A stretch of DNA of 64,000 bases from Acanthochromis polyacanthus (GCF_021347895.1 NC_067118.1:41783255-41847254); one strand, 5' to 3'; numbered from the stretch's first letter, positions 13,487 through 51,752 are shown. A program made the numbers and translations. Notes: generated by a model from the sequence alone, not told the origin.

Positions 13487-13494
13487 TTTCCCGC
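13487..13494 (+). promoter_or_regulatory. tp73: candidate E2F site upstream of tp73
   Basis: TTTCCCGC is a perfect match to the E2F consensus TTTSSCGC. It lies just upstream of the candidate first non-coding exon of tp73. The human TAp73 promoter is known to respond to E2F1, so the site makes biological sense, but an 8-bp match also occurs often by chance. Confidence 0.45.
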
Positions 13495-13499
13495 TTGTG

Positions 13500-13847
13500 T
13501 GCGGACAATCCGCGCTTCCGCCTCCCTGCTTCTCAAAGAGCAAAAAAAAAACAAAAACGCTCCAGCACCTCCTCGGTCTCCTCAGCAAAGCTCACACTTC
13601 TCTGAATGGCATGCAAATCAGCTTTCCTTCCTTTTCCTCGTGGTTAATTTTGCTACTTCTCCGAAAAGTCAATCATCTCCTGCCACTGTTATCATAACTG
13701 AATTCGGTCGATGTTGTTGTTTTCTTTTTCTATTTTGCTGCTATTTTTATGGAGGGTCACTCTCTTGGCATGTTCGATAATAAACAGACAGGTGCTCGGC
13801 GCAACATAATATCTGGGAGTTTGGATTGGAATAAGAATAACCTTCAG
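13500..13847 (+). other. tp73: candidate tp73 exon 1 (5' UTR)
   Basis: A CpG-containing stretch follows the E2F-type site and ends TTCAG then GTACGT, a good donor, at 13847. The next exon of tp73 starts at 16543 after a TTGCAG acceptor, so a spliced 5' UTR is needed, as in human TP73. The 5' boundary is arbitrary. A second CpG-rich patch at 15050-15310 could instead hold the first exon. Confidence 0.35.
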
Positions 13848-16579
13848 GTACGTCTATTTACGTTTTATATAGCAGCCTAGAAATAGCGTCACTTGTTTAT
13901 TTTTTTCCACTCATCAACAGGCCTGGCAGGTTTGTGAGTATTTGTTTTGCAAAATGTGACAAATGAAAAAAAAAAGCGTTTTAAAACGAGGTTTCTGCTG
14001 TTTTAAAATGTCCTTATAATAACATATTTATTGTCGATGCCAGTTTGCAGCTGATCCTGGTTTGTAAAGAAATATAAAATGTGTAGGATAAAACGCAACA
14101 TAGGCTTAAAAATAAAACCAATTCAATTATCCAGGCAAATTTAAAACGCACACCTTATAAATATTCGCTATAAATTTAAAAGTCTTTATTTAGATTTTTT
14201 TCTTTCTAATACAGCTTTGTAATATACAATGCAGCTTTAAATTATGCTCTTGTTTTCTTTATTCACAAAAGACTGAGCCATTTAGATTAATTTATGCTAC
14301 TTTACTGCTCAGTATTTTTGGTAAATTTCAGTTTGGATTTCTAGAAATAGCGAGAGACACCCAAATATCAGCTGCGTCATGAAGCCTTTGAGTCCTCATA
14401 TGAAATATTTCTCTCAGGCCTGGGGAGGATCGAATCTAAAACAATTTTAAAAATTAATTTCTCCTCAGTTGGGACTGTGTAGTCTATTTTCTTGCATAAA
14501 GTGGCCCTTGGGGAGGCGGTGTGTGCGTGTATGGGTGTTGTCATGGGTGCTGTAACCCAGGAGTGGAGGCACAAAAATACAGGTGAATATCACTGAATGT
14601 CAGATTTAAAAGGATGGTTTAGGAGAAGGACCAGCAGAGGCCGAGATTTAGGAATAACATCATTTGAGAGTATTAAAATAAGGAGAAGTCCAATGGGAAT
14701 AAATCTATATTTAAACAGAGATAAATGTTTGTTTCATTAAATGTTTAACACAGTCACTAACTGTCTTACACGATTTTAGTACAGATATTAATGATCAGTT
14801 TTAATCGTTTTGAAATGACGTTAGAAACATGCTTTTATCTACAAATCAATATTTCACCATTTTATTGGACAGTGTTTGATGTAAGGCCTCTGGCACAATT
14901 ACATGTTTTGTGCTTTTCCTCAATGCCTGAAAATGTGAATAATTTCCCACCCTTACAAGTAAAATGCAATTTTTTTTTGAAGTATATTGTATATGACAAG
15001 AGTTAAACGATAAGCTGCTTCCCTGTGGTGCAGCCTAAGTGAAAAAGGTGCTCAGTGTCCAGGTGGAATCCCAATTAAGCAGCTCAAAGTGCGGAGCAGA
15101 GCTGCGCGTCCAGCTCGCAGTTTGCTCCTCTGCTCGTCCTGCAGCGACACCTCGTCAGATCCCCTGTGCAAACATGTGAGCTGATTTGGGATCTGACGAG
15201 CGACGAGGTGGGAGCTGCTTTCTGCGGCGGCAGACACTTTGGGAAAAGCGGGAACCTGCAGCTGCTGCGGAGCTCTGCGGCGCCGAATTATGCGTGCGCA
15301 ACTTGTGCGTAAAGCAGGACTCTCCGACATGTATTTAATCAGATTTTTTAAGTCACGTCTCTTGGATCATGTGGCATGAAGCAAACGTTTATTAGGCAAG
15401 CACAAGATCAGGAAAAACAGTCTTTGTTCAGCTGTCATGACATCACCTCAGCTGTTTGCTGGACTGTGTAACTTCAATCGATTCAGTGCAGACCAAAGTG
15501 AAGACTCGTGTTACGCACAGATAAGATTACTGTACACATGGAACTTCAATTGACTTTTTTTTTTTGCAGAATTCTTATTGCACATCTGCAGCCGCATTAT
15601 CACTAATAAGGGTTATTTATTTGTTGCAGCGCGCACCTTTGCCACAGTTTTTCTTGCGCACAAGGGTTACTAAGGAGATGTGACGCCGCTGTGGTGCGCA
15701 ACTGTGAAACTAACCAACTAAATGCGACCAAATATGCGCGACGGGATTTTGGGTCGGATGTGATCACCAGCTTATCAAACTGGAAGCCAAAAGGAAACAC
15801 AAGATATCCACTTTATCAGCTTTTGCGGTAGGCCTGCAGTGCGTTTGAGCTTCTATCTGAAGTTGTTGCAAACACGGATTTGTTTGACAGCTCGGAATAT
15901 TTTCACTCAACCCCATCTCGACAAAGATGCCCGGATGTAGGTTTTGCAGGTTTCTACATTTCAATACGACACTGTCAAAACACCACACCAGACTTTCTGT
16001 CATTAACAAGGATAGTAGTTTTGCAAAGTGTGGAAGCTGTGAGGTTTGGATAACCAGATCTTAAATAACCCATGCGTACTCAGCTCCATCAGCAGGACAG
16101 ACTCGTTATTTGCTTCGGTTGGTGCCTGCACACATTTTGGGGTTGTAGTGCGGGCGTTATTTTGAGACAGAGGAGGAGCATGTGGTGTTCAGACTGCGAG
16201 AAGGAGAAGCTTCCCTTCGGAGGGACACGGTGATGAGTCAGGCAGGTCTGGGCACGTCCAGGCCCCCTGATAGCTTGTGCCACCTTGCTGGGACTACATT
16301 AGCGTGATCGCACCTGGATAAATGTGTGTGTGTTTTCAGCTTCTTCCTCTCATTTTTAAACACTGACTTAAAAAAAGACCATGTGACGTGAATTAGTAGT
16401 GTGTTTGAACTTGTTTGGAGCTTTTAAAGAGGTTAAAATACGGTTTATTCTGAAATTATCTTGTTAATTTTCATTTTCCGTGCTCATTTTTAATACTTAA
16501 GATTGAGAAATAATCTCAGACCTTTGTGTGTGCTCCTTGCAGAGTGATCTGCCCCTCACCAGAATATCTATCCTCTAAG

Positions 16580-41965
<25,386 letters not shown>

Positions 41966-43450
41966 AACGGATCCTGGAACTGCTGTCCTCATATTAATGT
42001 CAGCATCAGCCTATTGCAGAGTAAAACCACGTGGACAGGGTCTTTAAATGTGCTTTTAGGTGGTAATGTTGTATGTCAGTCAGTGCTTTTGCAGAGAATC
42101 GACTTCCATTCTGAATAGCGGTCATTTTCGGTGTGTTGATACATTTTCCTGTGCGGTCTGTATTTTGTGCTTGAGCCAGATTGAACAGGAGATGACAAAA
42201 AAATAGGACTGTGACAGTAGCGTTGTCATGGCAATGCTTAACACCTGTGGTCTGGAGCATACTTTTTGGGACTCTGATAGGTGTAGAGCAATGTTGTTTG
42301 TGTGCACTGTGCAATAATACATGACACATTATTCTTCTACAGCATTCATCTACAGAATAATGTAAACACCGACGTATCATCACCAGCAGCTTGCAGGCTT
42401 CAGCTTTGTGTTTGGATACTTAAAAGAAGAGTTCTCAGCTGACTTATTTATTTTTATTTCAGTTTTCTTAAACTTGTACAAATGTAAATACTGTATCTTT
42501 TAAATGTTTTGAAATAGATGTGGTTCAAAATTAGCAATTAGAATCAAAATGATGTGTCATCTGCTTTAACAAAATGTATGAATAGTGAATCAAACTCGGT
42601 AGGTTTGGGAACACAGTCGTGTGTAGTTTATAATGGCTATGATAGTTGTGATGACCTTTAGTTCAGTATGCCTTTATCATTTCATTGTAAAGAATTGTTT
42701 CATGTGCTTTGGCATTAATAGTGTGAACAACAACAAGAAGTTTCAAAAATTAGGAATTGCTTCTACTTTTCATGTCATAAGAAGTAACGGTGTTTGTAAA
42801 GTAACAAACTACAAAAACAGTTGAAAAACTAAATGTCAGAAACAGTATTATATCTCCAAAGCAGAGATTTGATTAGATTTGTAAATAGTTCATTAAAAAT
42901 GATCCCTGTTTATCCAAACACGAGACAAGACAGTAGTATTTTTGTCCTCTGTGTATTTTGAAAAACCTTGCAGGGCAGGGTCCTCATAGCTGACTGTGTA
43001 CAAAATCTTCACAGCACCTGTTTGTAGATATTGAATAGCAACATTCCATTTTTACGTCTAGATTGCCATCCAACATGAAAAATCATGGCGCAATTCCTTG
43101 TCAGGCTTGTTTGTAGTAAGTACTTGACTTTGTACCATGAGTAAAATTTGACCTGTTTTCTAAGACCCTCTTACCCCCCAACCAGTCATAGAGAAAGAGC
43201 ACTTTAATGCTTTAATAGTGAAACCATTTAGGATTATCAGTATTATACATTATCACAGTGTAAATAGAAATTGTGTTTTAATATTCTGTAAGATTTTTTT
43301 GTTATTGGTTTTGTAAAAATGATTAAGATGTGTACCTATGTATTGCTGTTCACCAGTGGTATGTTAATTAGTCCATAAGGTTGTTAAGTTCAGTGTTTTT
43401 GTTAAAATCATGGATTAAATGGATTAAAGTACTCGCTTTGCTTGTGTCTG
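41966..43450 (+). other. tp73: tp73 3' UTR
   Basis: Follows the TGA at 41963-41965. Two ATTAAA hexamers (43414-43419 and 43423-43428) followed by the GT-rich 'gcttgtgtctgtcttc' mark a likely cleavage site near 43440-43450. Further AATAAA hexamers near 43580 and 43626 could give a longer form. The region is AT-rich and non-repetitive. Confidence 0.6.
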
Positions 43451-43979
43451 TCTTCATCAAAGTAGAGAAATGGTTTTCGGTTTGGTGGTCTGAGTTGCAT
43501 TTGAATTCACATTTAAATGAATTATCAAAGGTCAAGGGTCATTCCAGAACTGGAGGACATTTGGGCTTCAAAATTTCTGAAAAATAAACCTTCTCTTTTA
43601 GAGTTTTCTGTTACATATTCATTAATAATAAACTATCACAGGCTTGATTGGCTCAGCTTACACATCAGTGGTAGCATTTTTATTCCATGTTTTATGTGTA
43701 TTTTGCTAACCCGACTCTAATCACAGTAACAGGGTTGCTAATTCATACTAATGTTAGCCTTTTCTCAGCAGTAGAAGCTAGATATTCAGCTACCTGTTAC
43801 TGCTGACCAAGAGGACAAACTGACTGATGGAAAACAGTCAAAGGAATTAGTCTGATCCTGATAATATGAGGTAGAGTGAGACATTCAGCTAAGGCTGACA
43901 ATGTGATGAAAATATGAAAAATAGAAGAGAGGACATAGATTTGCTGTACCCATTCTTTAGGAAAACTGATGTTGTAAAT

Positions 43980-44049
43980 GACAAACGAGACACAAAACAA
44001 CAAAAACAAAACACAAAATGACAAAAACGAGACACAAAAAGACAAAAAC
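43980..44049 (-). repeat. fragment of the 'gacaaaa' minisatellite of the hAT MITE family
   Basis: About 70 bp of 'gacacaaaa' and 'gacaaaaacga' units identical in type to the interior of the MITE at 33985. No termini are present. Confidence 0.6.
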
Positions 44050-44170
44050 ATCCTCAACAGATTATGTTGTGGGACACATGTTGCATGCATGGTAATTTAG
44101 AATAACACATTGATTAAAAAAATTCCCACAATTATAAGAGACATCAATGAAAAAAAACAAAACAAAATTT

Positions 44171-44895
44171 AAGCTGCAAGCAGCGTTGGACGGGTCCTCG
44201 CATCCTTACTGGTCGGCAAATCCACGCATGTCCACCAGGTGGCGCTGCAACCAAGAGTGTATTTCTATTGAAGTGATGAGGGTTGGACTCTGATCACACA
44301 TGCAAAGTTTGAGGCAGATTGGAGCATGTACACGCAAGTTATAGAGCATTCCCTTCCATCCACCAGATGGCGCAATCACTGTAACTGTATATTGGTGTAT
44401 TGAATTCATCAGGACCGGACTCTAATCGCACACGTAAAGTTTGACGCAGATTGGACCTTGTGCAGACGAGTAATTGAGCATTTCCTGTCCAACCACCAGG
44501 TGGCGCTGCAACCGAGAGTGTATATTGGCCTATGGATGCCATCAGGACTGGACTCTGATTACACATGTAAAGTTTCAGGCAGATCGGAGCATGTACAGGC
44601 AAGTTTTAGAGCATTTCCTTCCATCCAGCAGGCGGCGCTATGACTATGGCAGTTGACCTAATGACCACTTTTTCAATTTTACAGGGGGCGCTATGGAGCC
44701 ATTTTGCCACACATGTGCGCAACTCCCATAAAATATCAAGTTTTTCGCCAGTCCTGATGTGAATACAAAGTTTGATATGTTTTGGGGTATGTTTAGGCTG
44801 CCAAAGTGGAGTTTGAAAAGACGGAAAAAGAGTGAAGAACAAGAAAAAGAAACCCTAGGGTTTCAATAGGGTCCTTCGGTGCTCGGACTCTAATA
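44171..44895 (+). repeat. dispersed repeat with three to four internal tandem units of about 130 bp
   Basis: Begins 'gctgcaagcagcgttggacg' and ends 'ggtccttcggtgctcggactc'. Inside, a unit of about 128-133 bp recurs: 'ggtggcgctgcaac', 'ggactctgatcacacatg', 'aaagtttgaggcagattgg', 'agcatgtacacgcaag'. A diverged single unit of the same family lies inverted at 61001-61388, so this is a dispersed element. Its class (DNA element or retroposon) is not determined. It lies between tp73 and rer1. Confidence 0.75.
44232..44638 (+). promoter_or_regulatory. array of four CTCF-consensus motifs
   Basis: Matches to CCASYAGRKGGCRS occur at 44232-44245 (CCACCAGGTGGCGC), 44360-44373 (CCACCAGATGGCGC), 44493-44506 (CCACCAGGTGGCGC) and 44625-44638 (CCAGCAGGCGGCGC), all in the same orientation, spaced 128, 133 and 132 bp. 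A weaker partial match, ACAGGGGGCGC, follows near 44684. CTCF binds this motif and its orientation sets chromatin loop direction. Occupancy is inferred only. Confidence 0.6.
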
Positions 44896-45299
44896 AAGGA
44901 GATTTAAATTTAATTTGAACTATTTGGTCATCAATGGGATTGGGACAAGAGAAAATGGCATTTTAGGGGGAACTCTAGACCTATTTGTATTTTAAAAACA
45001 TTTTCAAACATTCTTTTCTCCTAGTTTTTTAGATTTGGTCTCAAGGTCTCAGGACAAGCAAATTTACACAACAACTACATGTTTTAGTATTTTGTACATG
45101 GACTATTTTAAATTTGATGGGTGGGAGGTGAAATGTCGTCCAATTCTGAAATGACTCATGAAGCAATGTTTAATTTAACGTGTATTGGGATGTTTTTGGA
45201 TCTATTATCTGAGTGAGGCAGTGCATGAGCTGGACTGAACTGTTGTAATGCCTCAGTGCTGCAGATAGACTGCATTAAAGAAATGTTCGGGGCTCGACT

Positions 45300-45421
45300 A
45301 ACATGCCTGCTGCGTGTTCGAATCCTCACGGAAGTACTGACGTGTACACACCAGTTTTCACGAGAGGTGGCTAGTTTAGCTAGCTAGGTAGAACCGGGTA
45401 GTGACACAGCGGCGGCATCAG
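45300..45421 (+). promoter_or_regulatory. rer1: rer1 promoter region and 5' non-coding exon
   Basis: A CpG-containing stretch, 'cagcggcggcatcag', ends at 45421 and is followed by GTAAGAC, a strong donor. The next exon begins at 46789, one base before the rer1 ATG, so a spliced 5' UTR is required and this is the nearest good candidate. The start site is approximate; no TATA box was seen. Confidence 0.5.
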
Positions 45422-46789
45422 GTAAGACACGGCTGTCATTGATTATTTTCACCGTAATCGCAAACACAGCCAAGAGACGCAGACAGGGTATCAATTTACG
45501 GAACAATCCAGCAAAGGAGTGCCTTATACAGTGAATACGGACATGGTTACTGGAGAATAGTTAAATTTCTTACTGTGCTAGCTTGCTAGCTGTGGAGTAG
45601 TTGGCAACGTAGAACCGTTCCACCGGAAGTGAGTTGTCAGCTCATCAGAGTCGTTGATAGTATTTGTAGTTCAAATGTGCACCCATAGACAATAGTAGCA
45701 ACTCGAAGACGCAGGATACTGAACTACAATTTATTTTGCCAGGGGTTAATGTAGGATAAAGTAGAATTATGGGAAATGTAGTTACACAAATTCATGTGAG
45801 CGCTAGTAGGAGTTAACTGACGCTTTGCTGAAACTACATGACCCATACAAGCAGCAATTTGGGCCAAAGGGCAGTGTACATTTGGATAGCTAGTTAGCTA
45901 TTTCTATGGCTAATTTGGAAGCTAACGCTATGAATTTAAAATAAAATCACTGACTACTCGCCAGTGACAGTTATCGAATTTTTTATTTGGATTGTAAACA
46001 TGTCGTAGTTTTTCAGTGAACCTATTTTTAAAAGTGTGACGTTATAGATGCCTTCCTGAATGCCTAAGACTGTTAGCTAGTTATGTAGCTAATGCTAGGC
46101 TAGCCACCACCACGAACAAGTATACGCGCCGGTGCCCCTTTAAGCTAACATCACGTACAAAATGAATCATTAAACGTCCAGTAATCTCTGTAGCAGCCCG
46201 ACACGGTTGGTAATCGGCCATCTAAAACATGACCTTAAGCTACAGTGGGTTTAGCTTGGCACCCGGCTAACGATGTCGAGAAGGTTCATGATCCTCCTCA
46301 TAGTCTTTGAATTTCTGACTTCTGAGTAAAAATGGACTCATGTGGGACCTATGGTTGGATTTAAATCACAAAAATAGCAATCAGATTTGTTAATGTTGAG
46401 GAAAAGCACTGCTATATTCTGTCAGCTAGGCCTTATACCCTTTTGCAGTTATCTAACTATACTGATATAATTTGTGTAGCTGATGGATACAGATATTTCC
46501 AAACAATCTGGATTAGCATCACCACAGCTGAAAGAGTACATACACAGACCAAAGCTAGCTTTCATTTGTAACTGCTACAACAGTGCATTTCTTTCTTACG
46601 AAGTCATGCTGGGTGGACTAATTTTTCAGTAGTTTTATTGAAAAGCAAACGGATCATTTCTAACTGAGAACACACCTACTATTATATTAGTGGGGTACGC
46701 AGACTTTATGCGTTTCAGTTTGATTAACCAAGTAGCGTATCAGCATGACTAATCAAAGTTTTTTGTTTTGTCTTATCTTAACCGGCAGA

Positions 46790-49700
46790 ATGTCAGAAGG
46801 GGACAGTGTTGGGGAGTCAATCCATGGGAAACCATCCGTAGTTGCTGCCTTTTTCACAGGGATCGGACAGGTAATGTGGTTATTACACGGTTCACACACA
46901 TATCATTCATGTAATTTGGGATTACAACTAATTTCTTAATGCCGTTTTGTTTTCACCCTAGTGGAAGTAATGTTAAACACACAGGCGAAGCATAAGCACG
47001 AATTGAAAGTAAAACAGACTCGGTGTGCTTCAGAATCTCTGCAATGTTTGTCTAAGATTGTGTCTCGCTTGTTATATTTTCTGTGACTGATTGTTGTGTT
47101 TGTTTTATGTGTTTTTTTCTAACAGGTCTATCAGTCATGGCTAGACAAGTCAACACCGTTCTATGCAGTGCGATGGGCAGCCACTGTTCTACTTACTGCT
47201 GTCTACATGATCAGAGTGTACATTCTACAGGTAACTGTTTATTGCTGTTTATTTTTCAGATTTATGATATCATTTGATGTAGGAAGTCAGTAAATATGAG
47301 TAACATTAGTTTTAAATAGCTAAAATAATCCATTTGTCCTGTAATAAATAGAACTGTTGTGAAATTGTAAGTGTCTACTTTTTTAAAAAACAGACTTTGA
47401 GATGTTTGTCAGCTTCACTTATTGGTAGTTTATGCTTTTGTGCTGGATTGTATTGTTCTGGTTCAATGTTTATGGATTTTGCTGATTTTCATCCAAGGTG
47501 AAAGAATGCCTTGTGGGGGACACTCCAAGAGAACACTGACTGTACACCTTTGTTGTTGTTGTTGTTTTGAAGGGGGTGATGCTCCTTGCTTGAGGTGGTC
47601 AGATAACTCGGTTCATATGCGACTCTTCTGTCGTTTGTGTCATATGTGTTCTCAAATGTATCTAATCCCCGGGCTGATTCTAGAAACATGTTTTTGCTCA
47701 TTGCTATATGTGCTTTTTACTAACAAGGAGGCACTGTCATGTTAATTGACTGTCCAGAAACCTTTTTAATGTGATGATTTTTCTTTGCTGCCTTTCAGGG
47801 TTGGTATATAGTAACATATGCTTTGGGAATCTACCATCTCAACCTGTTCATTGCTTTTCTATCGCCAAAAGTGGATCCCTCACTGCTTGATGAAGGCAAG
47901 TCTATGGAATTACATCAAACTATTTTTTTTTGTAATGTGGCCATGTTGTGTACTTGGGTTTAAATAGTTACAGTTAAATTGTATGTCAGTTCCATCAGGT
48001 TGCTAAAAGTGTTTTCTTATACACAACACAGGTGCAAATTGTGATCTTCATTCATGTGACGCCAATCAGTTTTTGCTTTAAGTTGTTACATAATGTGAAA
48101 GCCACTGCGTCACTCTGTAACCTCCCTCCCCTGCAGATGAGGGCCCATCCCTGCCAACCAAGCAGAACGAGGAGTTCCGCCCTTTCATCAGGAGGTTGCC
48201 TGAATTCAAATTCTGGTGAGAGTCTAGCTCGTGGTCTTGCCGTCTGTCACCTTCTTCCACAGAGTAATTGCAAATTCTATTCTATGGAAGGACCTTTGTG
48301 GCTCCAGCTATGCAGAGCTCATTTGGAAAAGGAAGTAGCATTTCAGTGTAAACTAAAGATGTTGGGTCCTCCAAAGAAACAAATTTCTAAAAAAAAATCA
48401 CAAATTTTAGTGACACTTTTGTAAGCATGGCTTGACAACCTTTCATAGCAATAGACAACTATCTTTAAGCAGTTACATAAAAGTCATATTCATGATGCTC
48501 CTAAGATATCATCAGTGCTAGAGTTCTGAGGTTCACTGTTTATATCATTTAAATAAGGCCTTGTCTGTCACATATTTATGCAAATTCTGTGTCCTCTTGT
48601 ACTAAAATGGAACAGGAGAGTGTTTTTGACTATCCTGATGTATAAAAAGATAATCTTTGGTTCCTCTTTCTTTTATCTCTGTGCTTTCAAAGTCTTTTTG
48701 TTTATTGAAACTTGAAAACATAAATGAGCAGATTGTTAACTATAACAGCACCGAGCTGTTCCTGTGGTCAGTAGCTGTGTGGAGATCTGCTGAGTTAATC
48801 AAATGTATGAAAATGGATTTCATTAGAACACAGTAATGCATCATGGGAAGCCAGAACTGTTTGTCTCCACATTGATCCCAAAATTACATATCCTTTAGTG
48901 TATAGACATAGGCTGTAAACAAAAAAATTAAAGTAGTATTTACGGTTACTTTACAACTGCATCAATACTCCCAGGTAGGTATGCATACAGATGATCATGA
49001 TACTCGGCAGGGAGTTTCTCATAAGCATTCTGCCCACTTTGGATCCATTACTGATGAAGACCTAAACCTGTTTCCTTCCTGTGAACTGAATGACTGATAA
49101 ACCTTCAGAATTACACTAAGAAATTACCAGATAAAATGTCTCTTTTTGTTTGTCTAATGTGTTGATGTGTGTAGATGCTTTCTATTTCTCCCTCTGTATG
49201 TTCCAAGCCTTTTAAATTTTAATAGTTTTCAAATCAGAACATTTTAGATATCTGAATTTACAATTTAAATAACTGTTAATTCAATAAATACCAGTTTAAG
49301 ATATCTAGAATAAGGTGAGACTTTGAAACAGCATCATGTGTCATTTCACCATTTTATCATTTAGTAGACATCTTTAATTTTTTCCTTTAAAATATATCAT
49401 CTTTGAAGTATTGCTACTGGAAATTCAATTGTACTTCTGAAACTGGAGTTTTGACTCAAGGCTGCACTGAGGATGTCTATAATTAGAATTTTGACTATTC
49501 CTTTAACTCTAGCTGCAAAACATAATTCATAACTTACAAACAATTTAGTCGATATCTTCACTTGTAATTCTCAGTGGTTGGAATGTATTTCTAGAGGGGC
49601 CGTACAGCAGAACCCTTGTTATTGTTGTTGATTAAAGATTGTTCTTTGTGACTGTGAATCTAAGTTTTGAAATGTCATCGTGTTGTTGAATTGCACAATA

Positions 49701-51752
49701 CTGCATATTAGAGTTGAGAATGTTGATGAATTCTGCCTTCTCACTGTCACAAATGTAGCTAAGCCGTTTTAACTGAGGTCGTATTCCTTTTCTTGTCAGG
49801 CACTCGGCGACAAAAGGCATCGTCATCGCCATGATTTGCACATTTTTTGAAGCCTTCAACGTGCCAGTGTTCTGGCCCATACTTGTAATGTACTTCATCA
49901 TGCTCTTTTGCATCACCATGAAGCGGCAGATTAAGGTAAAAATATATGTTAAAAGATACACGCTTGCACTGCTAACAGCAGTAGTGTAATGCAAATAGTA
50001 CAGTCCATGTAAAAAGCGTATCCCAGGTTAAGGAGAAAATGTATCGCGAGTGCGACTGTCAAGATCTCTTTGATTCATCATGAGCTGCAGAAACACACGG
50101 AAAAACAAGACAGAAGTCTGACAGAGATGCTTTTCTAATCAGACAAAACTTTTACCAAATCTGAACATGCTAACAGCCACAAAGTGTTCCTGTATGGGAC
50201 ACTTTGTATTAATGTACATTTCCACCTAAATACGAGAGATTGTAACTGTATGGCTCATTTCCATCTCAAGTCCCATTGGCAGATCAAAAATAAAGAAACT
50301 ACAAATAATATAAGGCTATAACTGAACAAAGACATGCAAAAAAAGAAAAACAAGCAGCAAGCGATAACATGTAGCGCACAGAACAGACAAAAGCTGGGGG
50401 ACCAAGGCAAGCTACCGATCAGTAATTAATTAACATTTACACATGATTATATTGCACATTTCCCTCGATCATTATCGCGCATTGCTATACTAAATTTACC
50501 CCTCTGTCACTATAACATGAGATTCCACTACATACAGTTGTGTTCAAAATAATAGCAGTGTTCTTCAAAATGTGAGTAGAGCTCAAAATCTTGCTTGAAA
50601 AAATTCAAAGTTTTTTATTTTATTAACTGAGAACAATGCACTTTACATTTTACATTAAAACATGGTGAGAAATTTCTCAATATTTTAAATCATTTGCAGA
50701 AAATTACAGGAACAAATATTTTTGCTCGTTCAAAAAAAAATAGCAGTATCTGCACTGTTCATTTCAAACTTAAAAAACCAGTTTTATTTGGCATTCCTGT
50801 GAATAAATAAACTAATATTTTGTTGTATAGCCACAGTTTTTGAGAACTTCTTCACATCTGTGAGGCATGGAATCAACCAACTTCTGGCATCTGCCAGCTG
50901 GTATTCCTGCCCAGGATGACTCCAAAACCTTCCACAGTTCCTCTGCATTTCTTGGTTTTGCCTCAGAAACGGCGTTTTTGACGTCACCCCGCAAGTTTTC
51001 GATTGGATTAAAGGTCCGGGGATTGGGCTGGCCACTCCATAACCTTCACTTTGTTGGTCTGGAACCAAGATGTTGCACGCTTAAAACACCCATTTTAAGG
51101 GCATTTCCTCTTCAGCATAAGGCAGCATGACCTCTTCAAGTATTTTGATATAAGCGAACTGATCCATGATTCCTGGTATGCGATAAATGGGCCCAACACC
51201 ATAGTAAGAGAAACAGCCCCATATCATGAGGCTTGCACCACCATGCTTCACGGTCTTCAGGGTGTACTGTGACTTGAATTCTGTGTTTGGGGGTCGCCTG
51301 ACAAACACTCTGCGGCCCTTGGACCCAAAGAGAACAATTTTACTCTCATCAGTCCCCAAAATATTTCTCCGTTTCTCTTTAGGCCAGATCATATGCTCTT
51401 TGGCAAACTGTATCCTCTTCAGCACACGTCTTTTTTTTAACAGTGGGACTTTGCGGGGGCTTCTTCAATGGAAACACGTTCAAAGCGCAAATATACTTTG
51501 TCGAAATTTTAGAAATATCGCTTTTATTTTGCAAAAAACTGTAATGGAAACCCAGCTACTATCGCTCATGATCCTTAAACACTATTGCATTACATTTTTA
51601 AGTTGTTGCAAATTCCTTTTACTAATTGCTGTTTCTCCTCTTTTTTTCTTCTTCTTCTCCAGCATATGGTCAAGTACAGATACCTACCCTTCACACACGG
51701 GAAGAGGACATACAAAGGCAAGGAAGACACAGGGAAAACTTTTGCTAGTTAA
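46790..51752 (+). CDS. rer1: RER1, retention in endoplasmic reticulum sorting receptor 1
   Basis: Six coding exons join in frame to 195 codons plus stop: 46790-46870, 47126-47230, 47799-47895, 48137-48215, 49800-49935, 51663-51752. The product is the conserved four-pass Golgi membrane protein that returns ER residents and unassembled subunits from the cis-Golgi in COPI vesicles. The sequence is close to human RER1 (196 aa): [10 protein letters not shown] start, '[15 protein letters not shown]', '[15 protein letters not shown]', 'LSPKVDPSL', '[13 protein letters not shown]', '[17 protein letters not shown]' and C-terminal FTHGKR. Hydrophobic segments fall near 40-60, 63-82, 118-135 and 138-157. 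The exon ending at 47895 is followed by GCAAGT, so intron 4 is of the GC-AG type; the others are GT-AG. The N-terminal '[11 protein letters not shown]' differs from human 'VVYRFFTRLGQ'. Confidence 0.97.
50535..51466 (-). pseudogene. defective Tc1/mariner-type transposon and transposase remnant
   Basis: The left end begins after TA at 50533-50534 with CAGTTGTGTTCAAAATAATA. On the minus strand, 51425-51081 encodes transposase core sequence with '[16 protein letters not shown]' (first catalytic Asp), '[17 protein letters not shown]' and '[14 protein letters not shown]'. The strand then jumps to sequence matching the region after the second catalytic Asp, so that short segment is deleted. A stop and a frameshift follow before 'NPIEN'-like sequence, and '[14 protein letters not shown]' is read in another frame. 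The N-terminal helix-turn-helix part and the right terminus are missing. It lies in rer1 intron 6 and cannot be active. Confidence 0.85.
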
